In this document: in pieces, positions 9,150 through 17,819 of the stretch
How the letters are laid out: the number at the start of each line of letters is the position of its first letter
How positions within the stretch are numbered: the first letter of the stretch is position 1
DNA from: Trinickia terrae
GTDB lineage: Bacteria > Pseudomonadota > Gammaproteobacteria > Burkholderiales > Burkholderiaceae
DNA: 64,000 nucleotides
Direction: 5' to 3'
Assembly: GCF_005144415.1 (NCBI RefSeq)
Contig: NZ_SWJE01000008.1
Span: 485,014 to 549,013 of the forward strand
Translations under genes and position numbers: made by a program
Notes under the pieces: generated by a model
What the model saw: only the letters and a program-made list of their open reading frames with translations
What the model was told of the DNA's origin: nothing
The model's database searches: none

Positions 9150-10712
9150 TCAGCCGTGCAACGCGCCCGCGATGTTCTCGACGATGTTCAGCAAGTCGCC
9201 CTGTTCGACGAGCTTGTGCACTTCCACCATGTCCGGATAGAAGAAACGGTCGCCTTCCGCGGTCGGGGCCACTTGCCGAATTCGCGAATAGACCGCCGCC
9301 GTTGCCGGCGACGCGTCGGCGGGATCGAAGAAGTCGAGCGCCTGGGCGGCGGTGAGCAACTCGATCGCCAGGACGTGCTGCAATTTCCGGGACGTGGCGT
9401 AGGCCTTCCGCGCGGCGTGATAGGCGAAGCTCACCGGGTCTTCCTGGTTGCCGCTCGTCGGTACGCTGTCGACGCTCGCGGGTTGAGCGAGATTGCGCAT
9501 CTCGCCCAGCAATCCGGCCGCCGTGTACTGAATGATCATGTAGCCGCTGTTCAGCCCCGGATCTTTTGCAAGGAACGCCGGCAGTTCGCTGAAATACGGG
9601 TTGACGAGCCGATCGGTTCGGCGCTCGGAGATCTTCGCGAGCGTCGTCATGGCGATACAGAGGAGGTCGCAGGCAATGCCGACGAACGTGCCGTCGAAGT
9701 TGGCGCCGGAAATCGCAGTGCCGTCGTCGCCGTCCGGGTAGATGACGGGATTGTCGCCGCACGATCCCACCTCGTCGAGAATCGCGTCGCGTGCGTCATC
9801 GATCGCCCGCTTGGACGCCCCGTGCACCTGAGCAATGCCGCGAAGGCTGTAGGTGTCCTGCAGTCTGTAGTCGGCAAAGCGATCGCAGAGCGCGCTGCCT
9901 GCCAGCAGCCGCCGGATGTTGTCGGCGGTGTTGCGCTGATGGACGTGCTTCTTGACCGAGTGGTACCGGGCATCCAACGAGCGTGTGGTTGCCTTGAGCG
10001 GCTGCAGGGACATCGATGCCGCAACGTCGGCAATCTTCGAAAGCTCGATCGCGTTGTAAAGCGAGAGCATGCCGATCGCGGTCACCGACGTGGTGCCGTT
10101 GGTGAGCGCAAGCCCCTCCTTGCATCGCAGCGAGTGCGGCTCTAGCCCCGCGCGCTCCAATGCTTCTGCGCCGCTCATGCGCTCACCGCGGTAATAAGCC
10201 TCTCCTTCGCCGATCAGCACGAGAGCCATATGCGCCTCGGGCGCGAGATAGCCGACCGATCCGTCGCCCGGCGCGAATGGCGTGATGCCGTTATTCAACA
10301 GGCCGGCGATTTGCTGCAGCAATTCGATGCTTACGCCGGAATAGCCCTTGCCGAGGCTGATCAGCATCATGAGGAGCGTGGCGCGAACAATTTCGCGAGG
10401 CAGCGGCTCGCCGACCGAGACGGCATGGGAGCGCACGATATTTCGCTGAAGCTGTTCCGCGTCGTTCGGGCTGATGACACGAGTCGAATTCGCGCCAAAG
10501 CCGGACGTCACGCCATAGACAAGCCGATTCTCGCTGAGAAAAAGATCGACCAGGCGGTGCGAGTTCAACACGCGTTCGCGATAGGCGGGCGAAAATGAAA
10601 TCTGTGCGTCGTGCCTGGCTACGGCTATGAATTGCTCGATCGAAATCTCGGGTTCCCCGAGTTGAACTGCGAAGATCTTATTTGGCCTCGTTTGCATGTG
10701 CGCCGATGGCAT
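9150..10712 (-). CDS. Histidine/aromatic ammonia-lyase homologue lacking the MIO triad
   Basis: Member of the HAL/PAL/TAL family, 520 aa (HAL is about 510). The ATG at 10712 has GGAGG nine bases upstream. Most active-site positions of HAL are present: Tyr66 (LVYGVTSGFG), His96, Asn205 (LTNGTTSV), Gln285/Tyr288/Arg291 (QDTYSLRG), Phe339 and Glu424 (NQEDPVSF). The cofactor loop differs: where HAL has GSVGASGDLAPLAH, this protein reads GSVGYLAPEAH (residues 151-161). The Ala-Ser-Gly that cyclises to MIO is therefore missing. It cannot work by standard MIO chemistry and may be a different lyase, a mutase, a binding protein or inactive. It shares a set with an amino-acid receptor and a LysR regulator. 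Confidence 0.88.
   Translation of the reverse strand: MPSAHMQTRPNKIFAVQLGEPEISIEQFIAVARHDAQISFSPAYRERVLNSHRLVDLFLSENRLVYGVTSGFGANSTRVISPNDAEQLQRNIVRSHAVSVGEPLPREIVRATLLMMLISLGKGYSGVSIELLQQIAGLLNNGITPFAPGDGSVGYLAPEAHMALVLIGEGEAYYRGERMSGAEALERAGLEPHSLRCKEGLALTNGTTSVTAIGMLSLYNAIELSKIADVAASMSLQPLKATTRSLDARYHSVKKHVHQRNTADNIRRLLAGSALCDRFADYRLQDTYSLRGIAQVHGASKRAIDDARDAILDEVGSCGDNPVIYPDGDDGTAISGANFDGTFVGIACDLLCIAMTTLAKISERRTDRLVNPYFSELPAFLAKDPGLNSGYMIIQYTAAGLLGEMRNLAQPASVDSVPTSGNQEDPVSFAYHAARKAYATSRKLQHVLAIELLTAAQALDFFDPADASPATAAVYSRIRQVAPTAEGDRFFYPDMVEVHKLVEQGDLLNIVENIAGALHG
10230..10262 (-). other. MIO-loop deletion in the ammonia-lyase homologue
   Basis: These bases encode GSVGYLAPEAH. In MIO enzymes the loop is GSVGASGDLAPLAH, so ASGD is replaced by a single Tyr with no frameshift; the reading frame continues through the family motifs on both sides. 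This is read directly from the reverse complement. Confidence 0.9.
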
Positions 10713-11133
10713 TTTGAATTTCCTCCGTTGAAAGCATGAAATCAAACGAGCGGCGGTACCGGTTTTAAAGCCGAGCGCGCGCTGTAGATCATTGCTGTTC
10801 AGAGTAGCGTCGGCTACCTTGGGGCACAAACTATTTGATTTGAGGCCGGAGTTTAGTTTTTCTAAAACACGACTCCTCGGTGATTTAAATTTGCTTGCAT
10901 GGGTGAATGCTTTTTATACGCCTCAATAAAGTGATGTGCGTGGATTTTGGAAGGGGTAGTAATATTCGATATTTTAAATTTTTGCCTATGGAAATCCATT
11001 TTTATCTTGCATGTTTGTATAGCCTCTTATATGGCGAAGAGGAAAATTGGGGGTAAGGCGGATGGGGCTGCTGCACGCGCTCTGGCAGTCTTGGTGGGAA
11101 TGAAGAACCAACGGTCGACGCCAAAAAGCCGAA
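10713..11133. other. AT-rich intergenic region upstream of the ammonia-lyase gene
   Basis: About 420 bp without a convincing gene, visibly richer in A+T than the surrounding sequence between 10840 and 11040. It must hold the promoter of the leftward lyase set. Two inverted repeats stand out: AATAT-TCG-ATATT at 10961-10973, and GGAGT/ACTCC flanking an AT-rich core near 10847-10875. Either could be an operator for one of the two LysR regulators. I could not place a firm -35/-10 pair. Confidence 0.4.
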
Positions 11134-12009
11134 TCAGCCCTCTTTCAATGCAGCGCGCACGAACGCCACAAACTGCGCCGTAACCGGATTCCGTTGCGCT
11201 CCCGTCCATACGAGCCCGACGCGCCACTTCGCATGCTTCCCGCGAAGCGGCAAGACGGCAGCATCCCGAAGCAGATGTTCCGCCTGCGAGGGAATGAACG
11301 CGACACCGGCTCCGGCAGCAACCGACGCCAACACCGACTGCACATCGTCAGCCTGTTGCGTCACGTTGGGCACGAAGCCGTGTTCACGGCACCAACCGTC
11401 GATTTGAGCGGCGAGCCCCGGTCCGCGCGCGCGCCGCAAGGCCACGAAACCGATTTCGTTCAGTTTGCCGAAGTCCGCGGGAAGGCGCACGCGCGCGAGG
11501 TTCGGCGGTAGCGCCAGCGCCAGCTTTTCGTCGATCACGCCGAGCGACGAGAGGCCGCTGGCCGCGGGCATCCGCATGAAGCCCGCATCCAGCTTGCCCG
11601 CCAGAAGGCGGCGGGTTTGCTCGGAGGAAGACAGATCGCTCAATGAGACGGCAATGCCCGGATATTGCTGACGGAAGCGGGCAATGATTTGTGGCGCGAA
11701 CGTCAGCACGGACAGGCAGATGCCGATCCGCAAATGGCCGCGTCTGCCGCCGCTGGCCTCCCGTGCACGCGCGAGAATTTCGTCCGCGTCGTAGACGAGC
11801 GCCTGCGCATCGGGCAGGAACATCTCCCCGAACCGCGTAAGCGCCGCGCCGTGCCGGCCCCGTTCGAACAGCTTCCCACCCAGGCTCGCCTCGAGCGCGC
11901 CGATCTGCTTGCTCAACGCGGGCTGGCTCATGTGCAGTGCGTCGGCCGCGCGCCCGAAATGACGCAGCTCGACAACCGTCAAGAATGTCTTCAGTAGCTT
12001 GATTTCCAT
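11134..12009 (-). CDS. LysR-family transcriptional regulator
   Basis: LysR regulator of 291 aa starting MEIKLLKTFLTVVELRHFGRAA, with a typical winged helix (ALHMSQPALSKQIGALEASLGGKLFERG) and an effector domain beginning GHLRIGICLSV. Its length and start are normal for the family; no strong ribosome site is visible before the ATG. It lies upstream of, and in the same direction as, the ammonia-lyase set but is separated by about 420 bp of AT-rich DNA. Regulation of that set is possible but not shown. The effector is unknown. Confidence 0.9.
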   Translation of the reverse strand: MEIKLLKTFLTVVELRHFGRAADALHMSQPALSKQIGALEASLGGKLFERGRHGAALTRFGEMFLPDAQALVYDADEILARAREASGGRRGHLRIGICLSVLTFAPQIIARFRQQYPGIAVSLSDLSSSEQTRRLLAGKLDAGFMRMPAASGLSSLGVIDEKLALALPPNLARVRLPADFGKLNEIGFVALRRARGPGLAAQIDGWCREHGFVPNVTQQADDVQSVLASVAAGAGVAFIPSQAEHLLRDAAVLPLRGKHAKWRVGLVWTGAQRNPVTAQFVAFVRAALKEG

Positions 12010-12384
12010 TCCGTGCCGTTATCGTATCGATCGAATCATTCATTTTACTAATCGATGATCGGAGCGTTCAATACGGGCATGTTCTTCGGCACGCGACTCC
12101 CCCATGTCCTCCAGAAGCGCTATAGATCAGCCCCGCCGAGCAGGCCACGGAGATGCCGCTGGTGGCAGCCCCGAGCCTGCGCCGGATCCTGTCGCCGGAC
12201 GAGAGCCCCGCCCTCGTCGTCCACGCTTTGCCGCCACGGCATCCTCATCAGAGGATGCGCGCGTGCGGACAGGCGCGATCGCGGTGAGCTTCGCCGTCGT
12301 TTCCCGCAAGCACTGGCCGTAAAAAAACGGGCCGGCATCGAGCCGGCCCTGACAACTTTTCGCTTGCGTGCGGTGCGCGAGACC
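12010..12384. other. Intergenic region between LysR gene and pcaG
   Basis: A stretch of about 375 bp. Its right end holds the terminator of pcaHG (12321-12349) and its left end the promoter region of the leftward LysR gene. Short open frames exist on both strands between 12060 and 12320, but none has a family signature or a ribosome site, and I take them as chance frames of GC-rich DNA. Confidence 0.4.
12321..12349 (-). terminator. Rho-independent terminator of pcaHG
   Basis: On the minus strand GGGCCGGC and GCCGGCCC form a perfect 8-bp stem with a 5-nt loop, followed by G and a run of seven T. It lies 35 bp after the pcaG stop codon and has the form of an intrinsic terminator for the leftward pcaHG transcript. 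Confidence 0.85.
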
Positions 12385-12978
12385 TTACACGTCGAAGAAC
12401 ACCGTCTCGCCTTCGCCCTGCATGCGGATGTCGAAGCGATACACGGTCTTGCCCGCCTGCTGATCGCGCTTGGCGATCAAGGTTGCGCGGCGCGCCGCGG
12501 GCACGGCTTCGAGCACCGGGTCCGTGGCGTTCGCCGCGGCTTCATCCTCGAAGTAGAGGCGCGTGAACGCATGCAGCAGCATGCCGCGCATCAGCACCGT
12601 CACGTTCACGTGCGGGGCGCTGCCGTCGGCGGTCTTGCCCGGCTTGACCGTCTCGATCACGAAGCGATGCTGCGCATCGGTGCCCGTGCCCACGCGGCCG
12701 AAGCCCCGGAAACCCGTGGCCGCGATCTCGTCGCGCGACGCCGGATACCGCCCGGAGCCATCTGCTTGCGTCACTTCGATCAGCGCATCGGTGACGGGAT
12801 TGCCTTCGCCGTCGAACACCTGCCCGATGATCGTGATGTGCTCGCCCGGCGTTTCGGGTCCGGCGAGCACCGGCGTGAACAGGCTCTTCAGATCGAAGTT
12901 GTATTGCTGCGGGACGAGGCCGTAAGCGAAGTACGGCCCGACCGTTTGCGATGGGGTTTGCTTGAGTGTCTGGGTCAT
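12385..12978 (-). CDS. pcaG: Protocatechuate 3,4-dioxygenase alpha subunit
   Basis: Alpha subunit of the intradiol dioxygenase that opens protocatechuate to beta-carboxy-cis,cis-muconate, the first step of the beta-ketoadipate pathway. It has 197 aa, a normal length. The family opening TPSQTVGPYFAYGL is present, as are GEGNPVTDALIEVTQADGSG and APHVNVTVLMRGML. It starts 3 bp after the pcaH stop, so the pair is translationally linked as usual, and an intrinsic terminator follows. The other pca genes are not in the window. Confidence 0.96.
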   Translation of the reverse strand: MTQTLKQTPSQTVGPYFAYGLVPQQYNFDLKSLFTPVLAGPETPGEHITIIGQVFDGEGNPVTDALIEVTQADGSGRYPASRDEIAATGFRGFGRVGTGTDAQHRFVIETVKPGKTADGSAPHVNVTVLMRGMLLHAFTRLYFEDEAAANATDPVLEAVPAARRATLIAKRDQQAGKTVYRFDIRMQGEGETVFFDV

Positions 12979-12981
12979 GGC

Positions 12982-13689
12982 TTAGCGCTCCATCGGCGTT
13001 TCGTTGCGGCCGCGCAGCACGATGTCGAACTCGTAGGCGAGCGCGTAGCTGTCTTCGGTGCGGTCGATCGAGAAGCGCGAGATCAGGCGGTCGCGCGCTT
13101 GGCTTGGCGTGCCCTGGAAAATCGGGTCGTAGGCGAGCAGCGGGTCGCCCGGGAAATACATCTGCGTGACGAGCCGCGAGCCGAAGTATTCGCCGAACAG
13201 CGAGAAGTGGATGTGCTGCGGGCGCCAGGCGTTCGGATGGTTGCCCCACGGGTAGGCGCCGGGCTTGATCGTCAGGAAGCGGTAGCGGCCTTCGTTGTCG
13301 GTGATCGTGCGGCCCGCGCCGAGGAAGTTCGGGTCGAGCGGCGCGTCGTGCTGGTCGACCTTGTGGACATAGCGCCCGGCGGCGTTCGCCTGCCAGATCT
13401 CCACGAGCGTGTTGCGCACCGGACGGCCGCCTTCGTCGAGCACGCGGCCCTCGACGATGATGCGCTCGCCGAGCGGCTCGCCGTTCTTCACGGCGTTGCG
13501 CGTGAGGTCGTTGTCGAGCTTGCCGAGGTCGTCGGCGCCGTAGACGGGCGCGTGCTGGTCACGCAGCTTCTCCTTGAGCGGAATCAGCGGCAGCGTCGGG
13601 CCGCGCTTGACCGAGGAGCGGTAGGGCGGGTGGATGTAGGCCGGATGCGACGGGAAATCGCGGTCGGTCAGGATGATGGGACTTTCCAT
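12982..13689 (-). CDS. pcaH: Protocatechuate 3,4-dioxygenase beta subunit
   Basis: Beta subunit carrying the non-haem iron site of protocatechuate 3,4-dioxygenase, 235 aa. Expected features are visible: the start (FPSHPAYIHPPYRSSVKRGP), the GRVLDEGGRPVRNTLVEIWQANAAGRY core and the iron-ligand region with a Tyr (KPGAYPWGN) and His residues (WRPQHIHFSLFG). AAGGAG lies 8 bases before the ATG. It is the first gene of the pcaHG operon and diverges from pcaQ, whose product activates it by analogy with related loci. Confidence 0.96.
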   Translation of the reverse strand: MESPIILTDRDFPSHPAYIHPPYRSSVKRGPTLPLIPLKEKLRDQHAPVYGADDLGKLDNDLTRNAVKNGEPLGERIIVEGRVLDEGGRPVRNTLVEIWQANAAGRYVHKVDQHDAPLDPNFLGAGRTITDNEGRYRFLTIKPGAYPWGNHPNAWRPQHIHFSLFGEYFGSRLVTQMYFPGDPLLAYDPIFQGTPSQARDRLISRFSIDRTEDSYALAYEFDIVLRGRNETPMER

Positions 13690-13782
13690 CGGGATGTCTC
13701 CTTCACATTGTGGGGTGTTGGGAGGCCGCCGGTGCGGTGTTTTGCCACTGCGGCGCGGCGTCGTGTACAGGACTTTATATAA

Positions 13783-13841
13783 AGCGGAAAGTTATGCAAA
13801 ATGACCTTTTTTCGTGATTCGTATAACGGTTCGTTATGCAA
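13783..13841. promoter_or_regulatory. Probable PcaQ operator region between pcaH and pcaQ
   Basis: Within the 146-bp divergent region there is a perfect LysR-type palindrome, ATAAC-GGTTC-GTTAT (13823-13837), with T-N11-A symmetry. It resembles the ATAACC-N4-GGTTAA PcaQ box described in Sinorhizobium. GTTATGCAA occurs as a direct repeat at 13791-13799 and 13833-13841, 42 bp apart, which is about four helical turns. The right palindrome overlaps the pcaQ start codon, so PcaQ binding would both repress its own gene and place protein for pcaHG activation. Binding itself is inferred. Confidence 0.6.
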
Positions 13842-14837
13842 CGTCATCTCGCGGACAGCCGCGTCAAATTCCGCCATCTCCAGTGCTTCCTGGCCGTCGC
13901 GCAGTTCGGCGGCGTGCAGAAGGCGGCTCAGAGCCTGTCGATCACTCAGCCGGCCGTGTCGAAGACGGTCGCTGAGCTCGAGGAGATCCTCGGCGTGAAG
14001 CTCTTCGAGCGCGGCCGCCACGGCGCGGCGATCACGCGCGAGGGGCAGCTTTTCGTGCCGCACGCGAGCGCCTGCGTGAGCGCGCTGCGCCTGGGCGTCG
14101 ACCTGCTCGCGCGCGAGGGCGGCGGCGCGCCGGCTTCGCTCGAAGTCGGGATGCTGCCGACCGTCGCGCCCGCCCTCGTGCCGCCGGTGCTCTCGCGCTT
14201 CGCCAAGGACTGGCCGCAGGTGGTCGTGCGGCTCGTCACGTCGTCGAATGTGGAGCTGCTCGAGCGGCTGAAAGCCGGGACGATCGAGTTCGCGATCGGC
14301 CGGCTGGCGGACCCGGAGAAGATGATCGGCTTGAATTTCGAACAGCTGTTCAACGAGCCGCTGGCCGTCGTGGTCCGTGCGGGGCATCCGCTGGCGGCCG
14401 GTGCGGGACCGCTTGCTGCGTTGCCGGCCGCGTTCGGCGAGCGGTTTCCCGTCGTGCTGCCGCCGTTCGGCACGCTGATCCGGCAGTCCGCGGAAAGCCT
14501 GCTGACGATGAGCGGCGTGGCGCCGCTGGCGTCGTTTGTCGAGGTGCTGTCGGTGTCGGTGGGGCGCGCGCTGGCGCTGGAAAACGACGCGGTCTGGTTC
14601 GTGCCGCTGTCGGCGGTCGAGCGCGATCTCGACGGCGGCGCGCTGATCCGTCTGCCGCTGCCCTATGCGGGGACCGAAGAGCCGGTGGGGCTCATCAGGC
14701 GCACCGATTCGGAGCCGTCGCCGGTCGCGCGCACGCTGATCGAGGCGGTGCGCGCGGTGGCGCGGCAGCGGCTCGAGGGGCAGGCGGCGCAAGGGAAACG
14801 CAAGCCCCGCCGCTCCGCTACCCCTCCGCGTTCATAA
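13836..14837 (+). CDS. pcaQ: LysR-type activator of the protocatechuate operon (PcaQ)
   Basis: LysR regulator of 333 aa with the PcaQ-type N-terminus (SRVKFRHLQCFLAVAQFGG, then ITQPAVSKTVAELEEILGVKLFERGRHGA). It diverges from pcaHG, the expected position. The effector in relatives is beta-carboxy-cis,cis-muconate or its lactone. No Shine-Dalgarno sequence precedes the ATG at 13836; the bases there belong to a palindrome that is probably its own operator, so translation may be weak or the transcript nearly leaderless. The C-terminus has a basic tail. Confidence 0.9.
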   Translation: MQRHLADSRVKFRHLQCFLAVAQFGGVQKAAQSLSITQPAVSKTVAELEEILGVKLFERGRHGAAITREGQLFVPHASACVSALRLGVDLLAREGGGAPASLEVGMLPTVAPALVPPVLSRFAKDWPQVVVRLVTSSNVELLERLKAGTIEFAIGRLADPEKMIGLNFEQLFNEPLAVVVRAGHPLAAGAGPLAALPAAFGERFPVVLPPFGTLIRQSAESLLTMSGVAPLASFVEVLSVSVGRALALENDAVWFVPLSAVERDLDGGALIRLPLPYAGTEEPVGLIRRTDSEPSPVARTLIEAVRAVARQRLEGQAAQGKRKPRRSATPPRS

Positions 14838-14929
14838 CGGGAAACCCCTAATCAAGTCCCCCGCCGCTGCGTCGTAATCCCGTTTACGCCTCTCACCAAA
14901 CAGTCGTCGATAAAGGCGCTCGAACAGCC

Positions 14930-17791
14930 ATGAGACTGAGAGATCCAGGGTCGACCAGCAGCGAAACCCGCGCCGCAGGCGCGCGGCGCACTGCCGCCGC
15001 GCTCGTTCCGCTATGGCTCGTCGCCATCGTGATCACGGTGTTCGCCTCGCTCTCCATCGCGGTGATGTCGATTTTCCTGGCCTACGTGGCGGGCGAGAGC
15101 AATTGGTCCAAGGGCCAGAAGGATGCCGTGCATGCGCTCGAGCGCTTCGCGAGCACCGGCGCCGAAGCGGACTATCAGGAGTTCCAGGCGCACCTCGCCG
15201 TGCCGCTCGCCGACCGTGCCGCCAAGCTCGAAATGAACAAGGCGAGCCCGGATCACGATGTCATCGTGAACGCGTTCCTCAACGGGAAGATCGCGCTGGA
15301 AGACATCGACGGCATGATCTGGCTCTATCGCAACTTCAGGAACACGCCGTGGTTCCACCGCGCGGCCGGCTACTGGGATGTCGGCGATATTTATCTGTTG
15401 AGGCTCGACGAGATCGGCCGTCAGCTTCACGCGCTGGTAAAAGCAGGAAAAGCCACCGATAAGGCCGCGTTCCGGCTCGTTTCCGAGCTGCGGAGCATCG
15501 ACGACCATCTCGCCCCCATCGAAGACGGCTTCTCGCGCTCGCTCGACGAAGTCGCCGATCAAACGCGCGACGCGCTGATCCTCACGCTCACCACGTCGGC
15601 GCTCCTCCTGCTCGGCGTCTTCACGACGTTCATCTGGCGTTCGTTCTCGCGCGGCGAGCGGCTGAACGCGCAGTTGCGGCAGAGCGAGGAGCGCCTGAAC
15701 CTCGGCTTCGAAGGGATCAACGCGGGGCTGTGGGACTGGGATGTCGAACGCGATCTCATCTATTACTCTCGCTGGCTCTACGCGCAGCTTGGCTACAGCG
15801 CCGCGGACCTGTCCATCCATTCGTCGGCCTTCACCTCGCTCGTGCATCCCGAGGACCGCGAACGCGTGCAGCAGGCGATGCGCGACCATCTGGTGAGGGA
15901 CGCGGTCTACGACGTCGAGTACCGCGTCAAGATGGGCAAGGGCGACTACATGTGGTGCCGCTCGCGCGGCAAGGCCATTCGCAACGAGGAAGGCCGGGCG
16001 GTGCGGATGGTGGGGTGTCTCTTCGACGTCTCCGATCGCAGGCGCGCCGAGGCCGACGCCCAAAGCGAGCGGGAGCTCGCCGAGGTCACGCTGGCGTCGA
16101 TCGGCGATGCGGTCGTCAGGACCGACGACCAGGGTCGCGTCACCTATTGCAACCAGGTCGCCGAACGCATGCTCGGCCGCACCGCGGCGGACATGTGGAT
16201 GAAGACGTTCGACTCGGTCTGCGTGCTTTTCGACGGCGCGACGGGCGAGCGCAACCCGACCGGCATCGACTATCTGCGGCAGCAGGAAGACGCGCCCGAT
16301 ACCGGGTTGCCGCGCAATCTCTGCATCGTCCGTCCCGACGGCCAGCGGCTCGCGGTCGACTACTCGGTGGCGACGATGCGCGACGCCGAAGGCAACGCGC
16401 TGGGCACGGTGATGGTGCTGCACGACGTCAGCGCCGAGCGCAAGCACGCCGCCGAGCTCGCGTATCAGGCGACGCACGACGAGCTGACCGATCTCCTCAA
16501 TCGCCGCGAGTTCGAGCGGCGGCTCGCCCGCTTGCTCGAACCGTCGTGCTCGGGTGGCCATGCCGAGCATGCGGTGATGTTCCTCGATCTCGACCAGTTC
16601 AAGGTCGTCAACGACACCTGCGGGCATGCGGCGGGCGACGAGCTCATCAAGCACGTCGCGGCGACGCTGCGCTCGTGCCTGCGTTCGAGCGACATCCTCG
16701 CGCGCCTCGGCGGCGACGAGTTCGGCATCGTGCTGCCGCACTGCATGATCGCGAACGCGCTGCAGATCGCGGACACGCTGCGCCAGGCCGTCGCGAACAT
16801 TCATCTGCCGTGGACGGAGCGCGTGCTGACGACGGGCGTGAGCATCGGCGTGGTGGGGGTCGGGGCGAACCTGACGTCGTCGAAGGAAGTGATGAAGGCG
16901 GCCGACGTTGCCTGCTATATGGCGAAGGAGAAGGGCCGCAATCGCGTGCATCACTTCCGTTTCGACGACCAGGAATTGTCGGCGACGCACACGCAGATGG
17001 AGTGGGTCTCGCGCGTCAAGGCGGCGCTCGATCAGGATCGCTTCTGTCTCTACGCGCAAAGGATCGTGCCTTTGCCGCGCGGCGGGCCGGGCCGCGCAAA
17101 ACGCGGCATGCACGTCGAGCTGCTGCTGCGCATGAAGGACGAGACGGGCGCCATCGTGCCGCCGTCGTTCTTCATCGGCGCGGCCGAACGCTTCAACCTG
17201 ATGCCGGCGATCGACCGCTGGGTCATCGCGCGCGCATTCTCCGCGATCGCCGCCGGCAAGGACGAGGTCGATACGTGGTCGATCAATCTGTCGGGCGCGT
17301 CGCTTGGCGACGAGCGTCTGCTCGACTACATCGTTCAAGCGCAGAAACGGCACGGCATCTCGTTCGGCAAGGTGTGCTTCGAGATCACCGAGACCGCCGC
17401 GATCACGAACCTGCAGAAGGGCGTGGCGCTGATCGGCAGCCTGCGCGAGCTGGGGTGCCGCTTCGCGCTCGACGATTTCGGCGCGGGCATGTCGTCGTTC
17501 AATTACCTGAAGCACCTGAACGTCGATTACCTGAAGATCGACGGCAGCTTCATTCGCGGCATCGTCAACAGCGCGCTCGATCGCGCGATCGTGCAGTCGA
17601 TCAATCAAGTCGCCCACGCGACGGGCAAGCAGACGATCGCGGAGTTCGTCGAGAACGACGCGATCATCGAGTGCCTGAGCGAGATGGACGTCGACTATGC
17701 GCAGGGGTATGGCATCGGCATGCCGGAACCGCTCGTGTTGCCCGGGCGGGTTCCTGCGCCTCAGGACGTGCTCGTCGACGAGACGGATTGA
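14930..17791 (+). CDS. Membrane PAS-PAS-GGDEF-EAL cyclic-di-GMP enzyme
   Basis: A 953-aa protein. An N-terminal transmembrane helix (about 26-55), a periplasmic sensor region of about 160 residues and a second helix (about 214-236) are followed by two PAS domains (about 250-370 and 380-505), GGDEF and EAL. The cyclase site is intact (GGDEF at 594-598) with an RxxD inhibitory site (RSSD) five residues before it. The phosphodiesterase site is also intact: ELLLR fits ExLxR at 730, with Asn in INLSG, Glu in FEITET, DDFG, the Lys of YLKIDG and Glu in IAEFVE. It could therefore make or break c-di-GMP. The gene is monocistronic; the signal is unknown. Confidence 0.93.
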   Translation: MRLRDPGSTSSETRAAGARRTAAALVPLWLVAIVITVFASLSIAVMSIFLAYVAGESNWSKGQKDAVHALERFASTGAEADYQEFQAHLAVPLADRAAKLEMNKASPDHDVIVNAFLNGKIALEDIDGMIWLYRNFRNTPWFHRAAGYWDVGDIYLLRLDEIGRQLHALVKAGKATDKAAFRLVSELRSIDDHLAPIEDGFSRSLDEVADQTRDALILTLTTSALLLLGVFTTFIWRSFSRGERLNAQLRQSEERLNLGFEGINAGLWDWDVERDLIYYSRWLYAQLGYSAADLSIHSSAFTSLVHPEDRERVQQAMRDHLVRDAVYDVEYRVKMGKGDYMWCRSRGKAIRNEEGRAVRMVGCLFDVSDRRRAEADAQSERELAEVTLASIGDAVVRTDDQGRVTYCNQVAERMLGRTAADMWMKTFDSVCVLFDGATGERNPTGIDYLRQQEDAPDTGLPRNLCIVRPDGQRLAVDYSVATMRDAEGNALGTVMVLHDVSAERKHAAELAYQATHDELTDLLNRREFERRLARLLEPSCSGGHAEHAVMFLDLDQFKVVNDTCGHAAGDELIKHVAATLRSCLRSSDILARLGGDEFGIVLPHCMIANALQIADTLRQAVANIHLPWTERVLTTGVSIGVVGVGANLTSSKEVMKAADVACYMAKEKGRNRVHHFRFDDQELSATHTQMEWVSRVKAALDQDRFCLYAQRIVPLPRGGPGRAKRGMHVELLLRMKDETGAIVPPSFFIGAAERFNLMPAIDRWVIARAFSAIAAGKDEVDTWSINLSGASLGDERLLDYIVQAQKRHGISFGKVCFEITETAAITNLQKGVALIGSLRELGCRFALDDFGAGMSSFNYLKHLNVDYLKIDGSFIRGIVNSALDRAIVQSINQVAHATGKQTIAEFVENDAIIECLSEMDVDYAQGYGIGMPEPLVLPGRVPAPQDVLVDETD

Positions 17792-17819
17792 TGCGCGGCC
17801 CCCGCGCGGCGAGAGAGCT

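Noticed and set aside
12060..12320. Short frames on both strands between the LysR gene and pcaG
   Set aside because: No ribosome site, no family signature and composition typical of chance frames.
12055..13782. 575-aa plus-strand frame opposite pcaHG
   Set aside because: Antisense to two certain genes and running through the pcaHG terminator; no motif.
15011..17617. 868-aa minus-strand frame opposite the PAS-GGDEF-EAL gene
   Set aside because: Antisense shadow of a gene with intact catalytic motifs.
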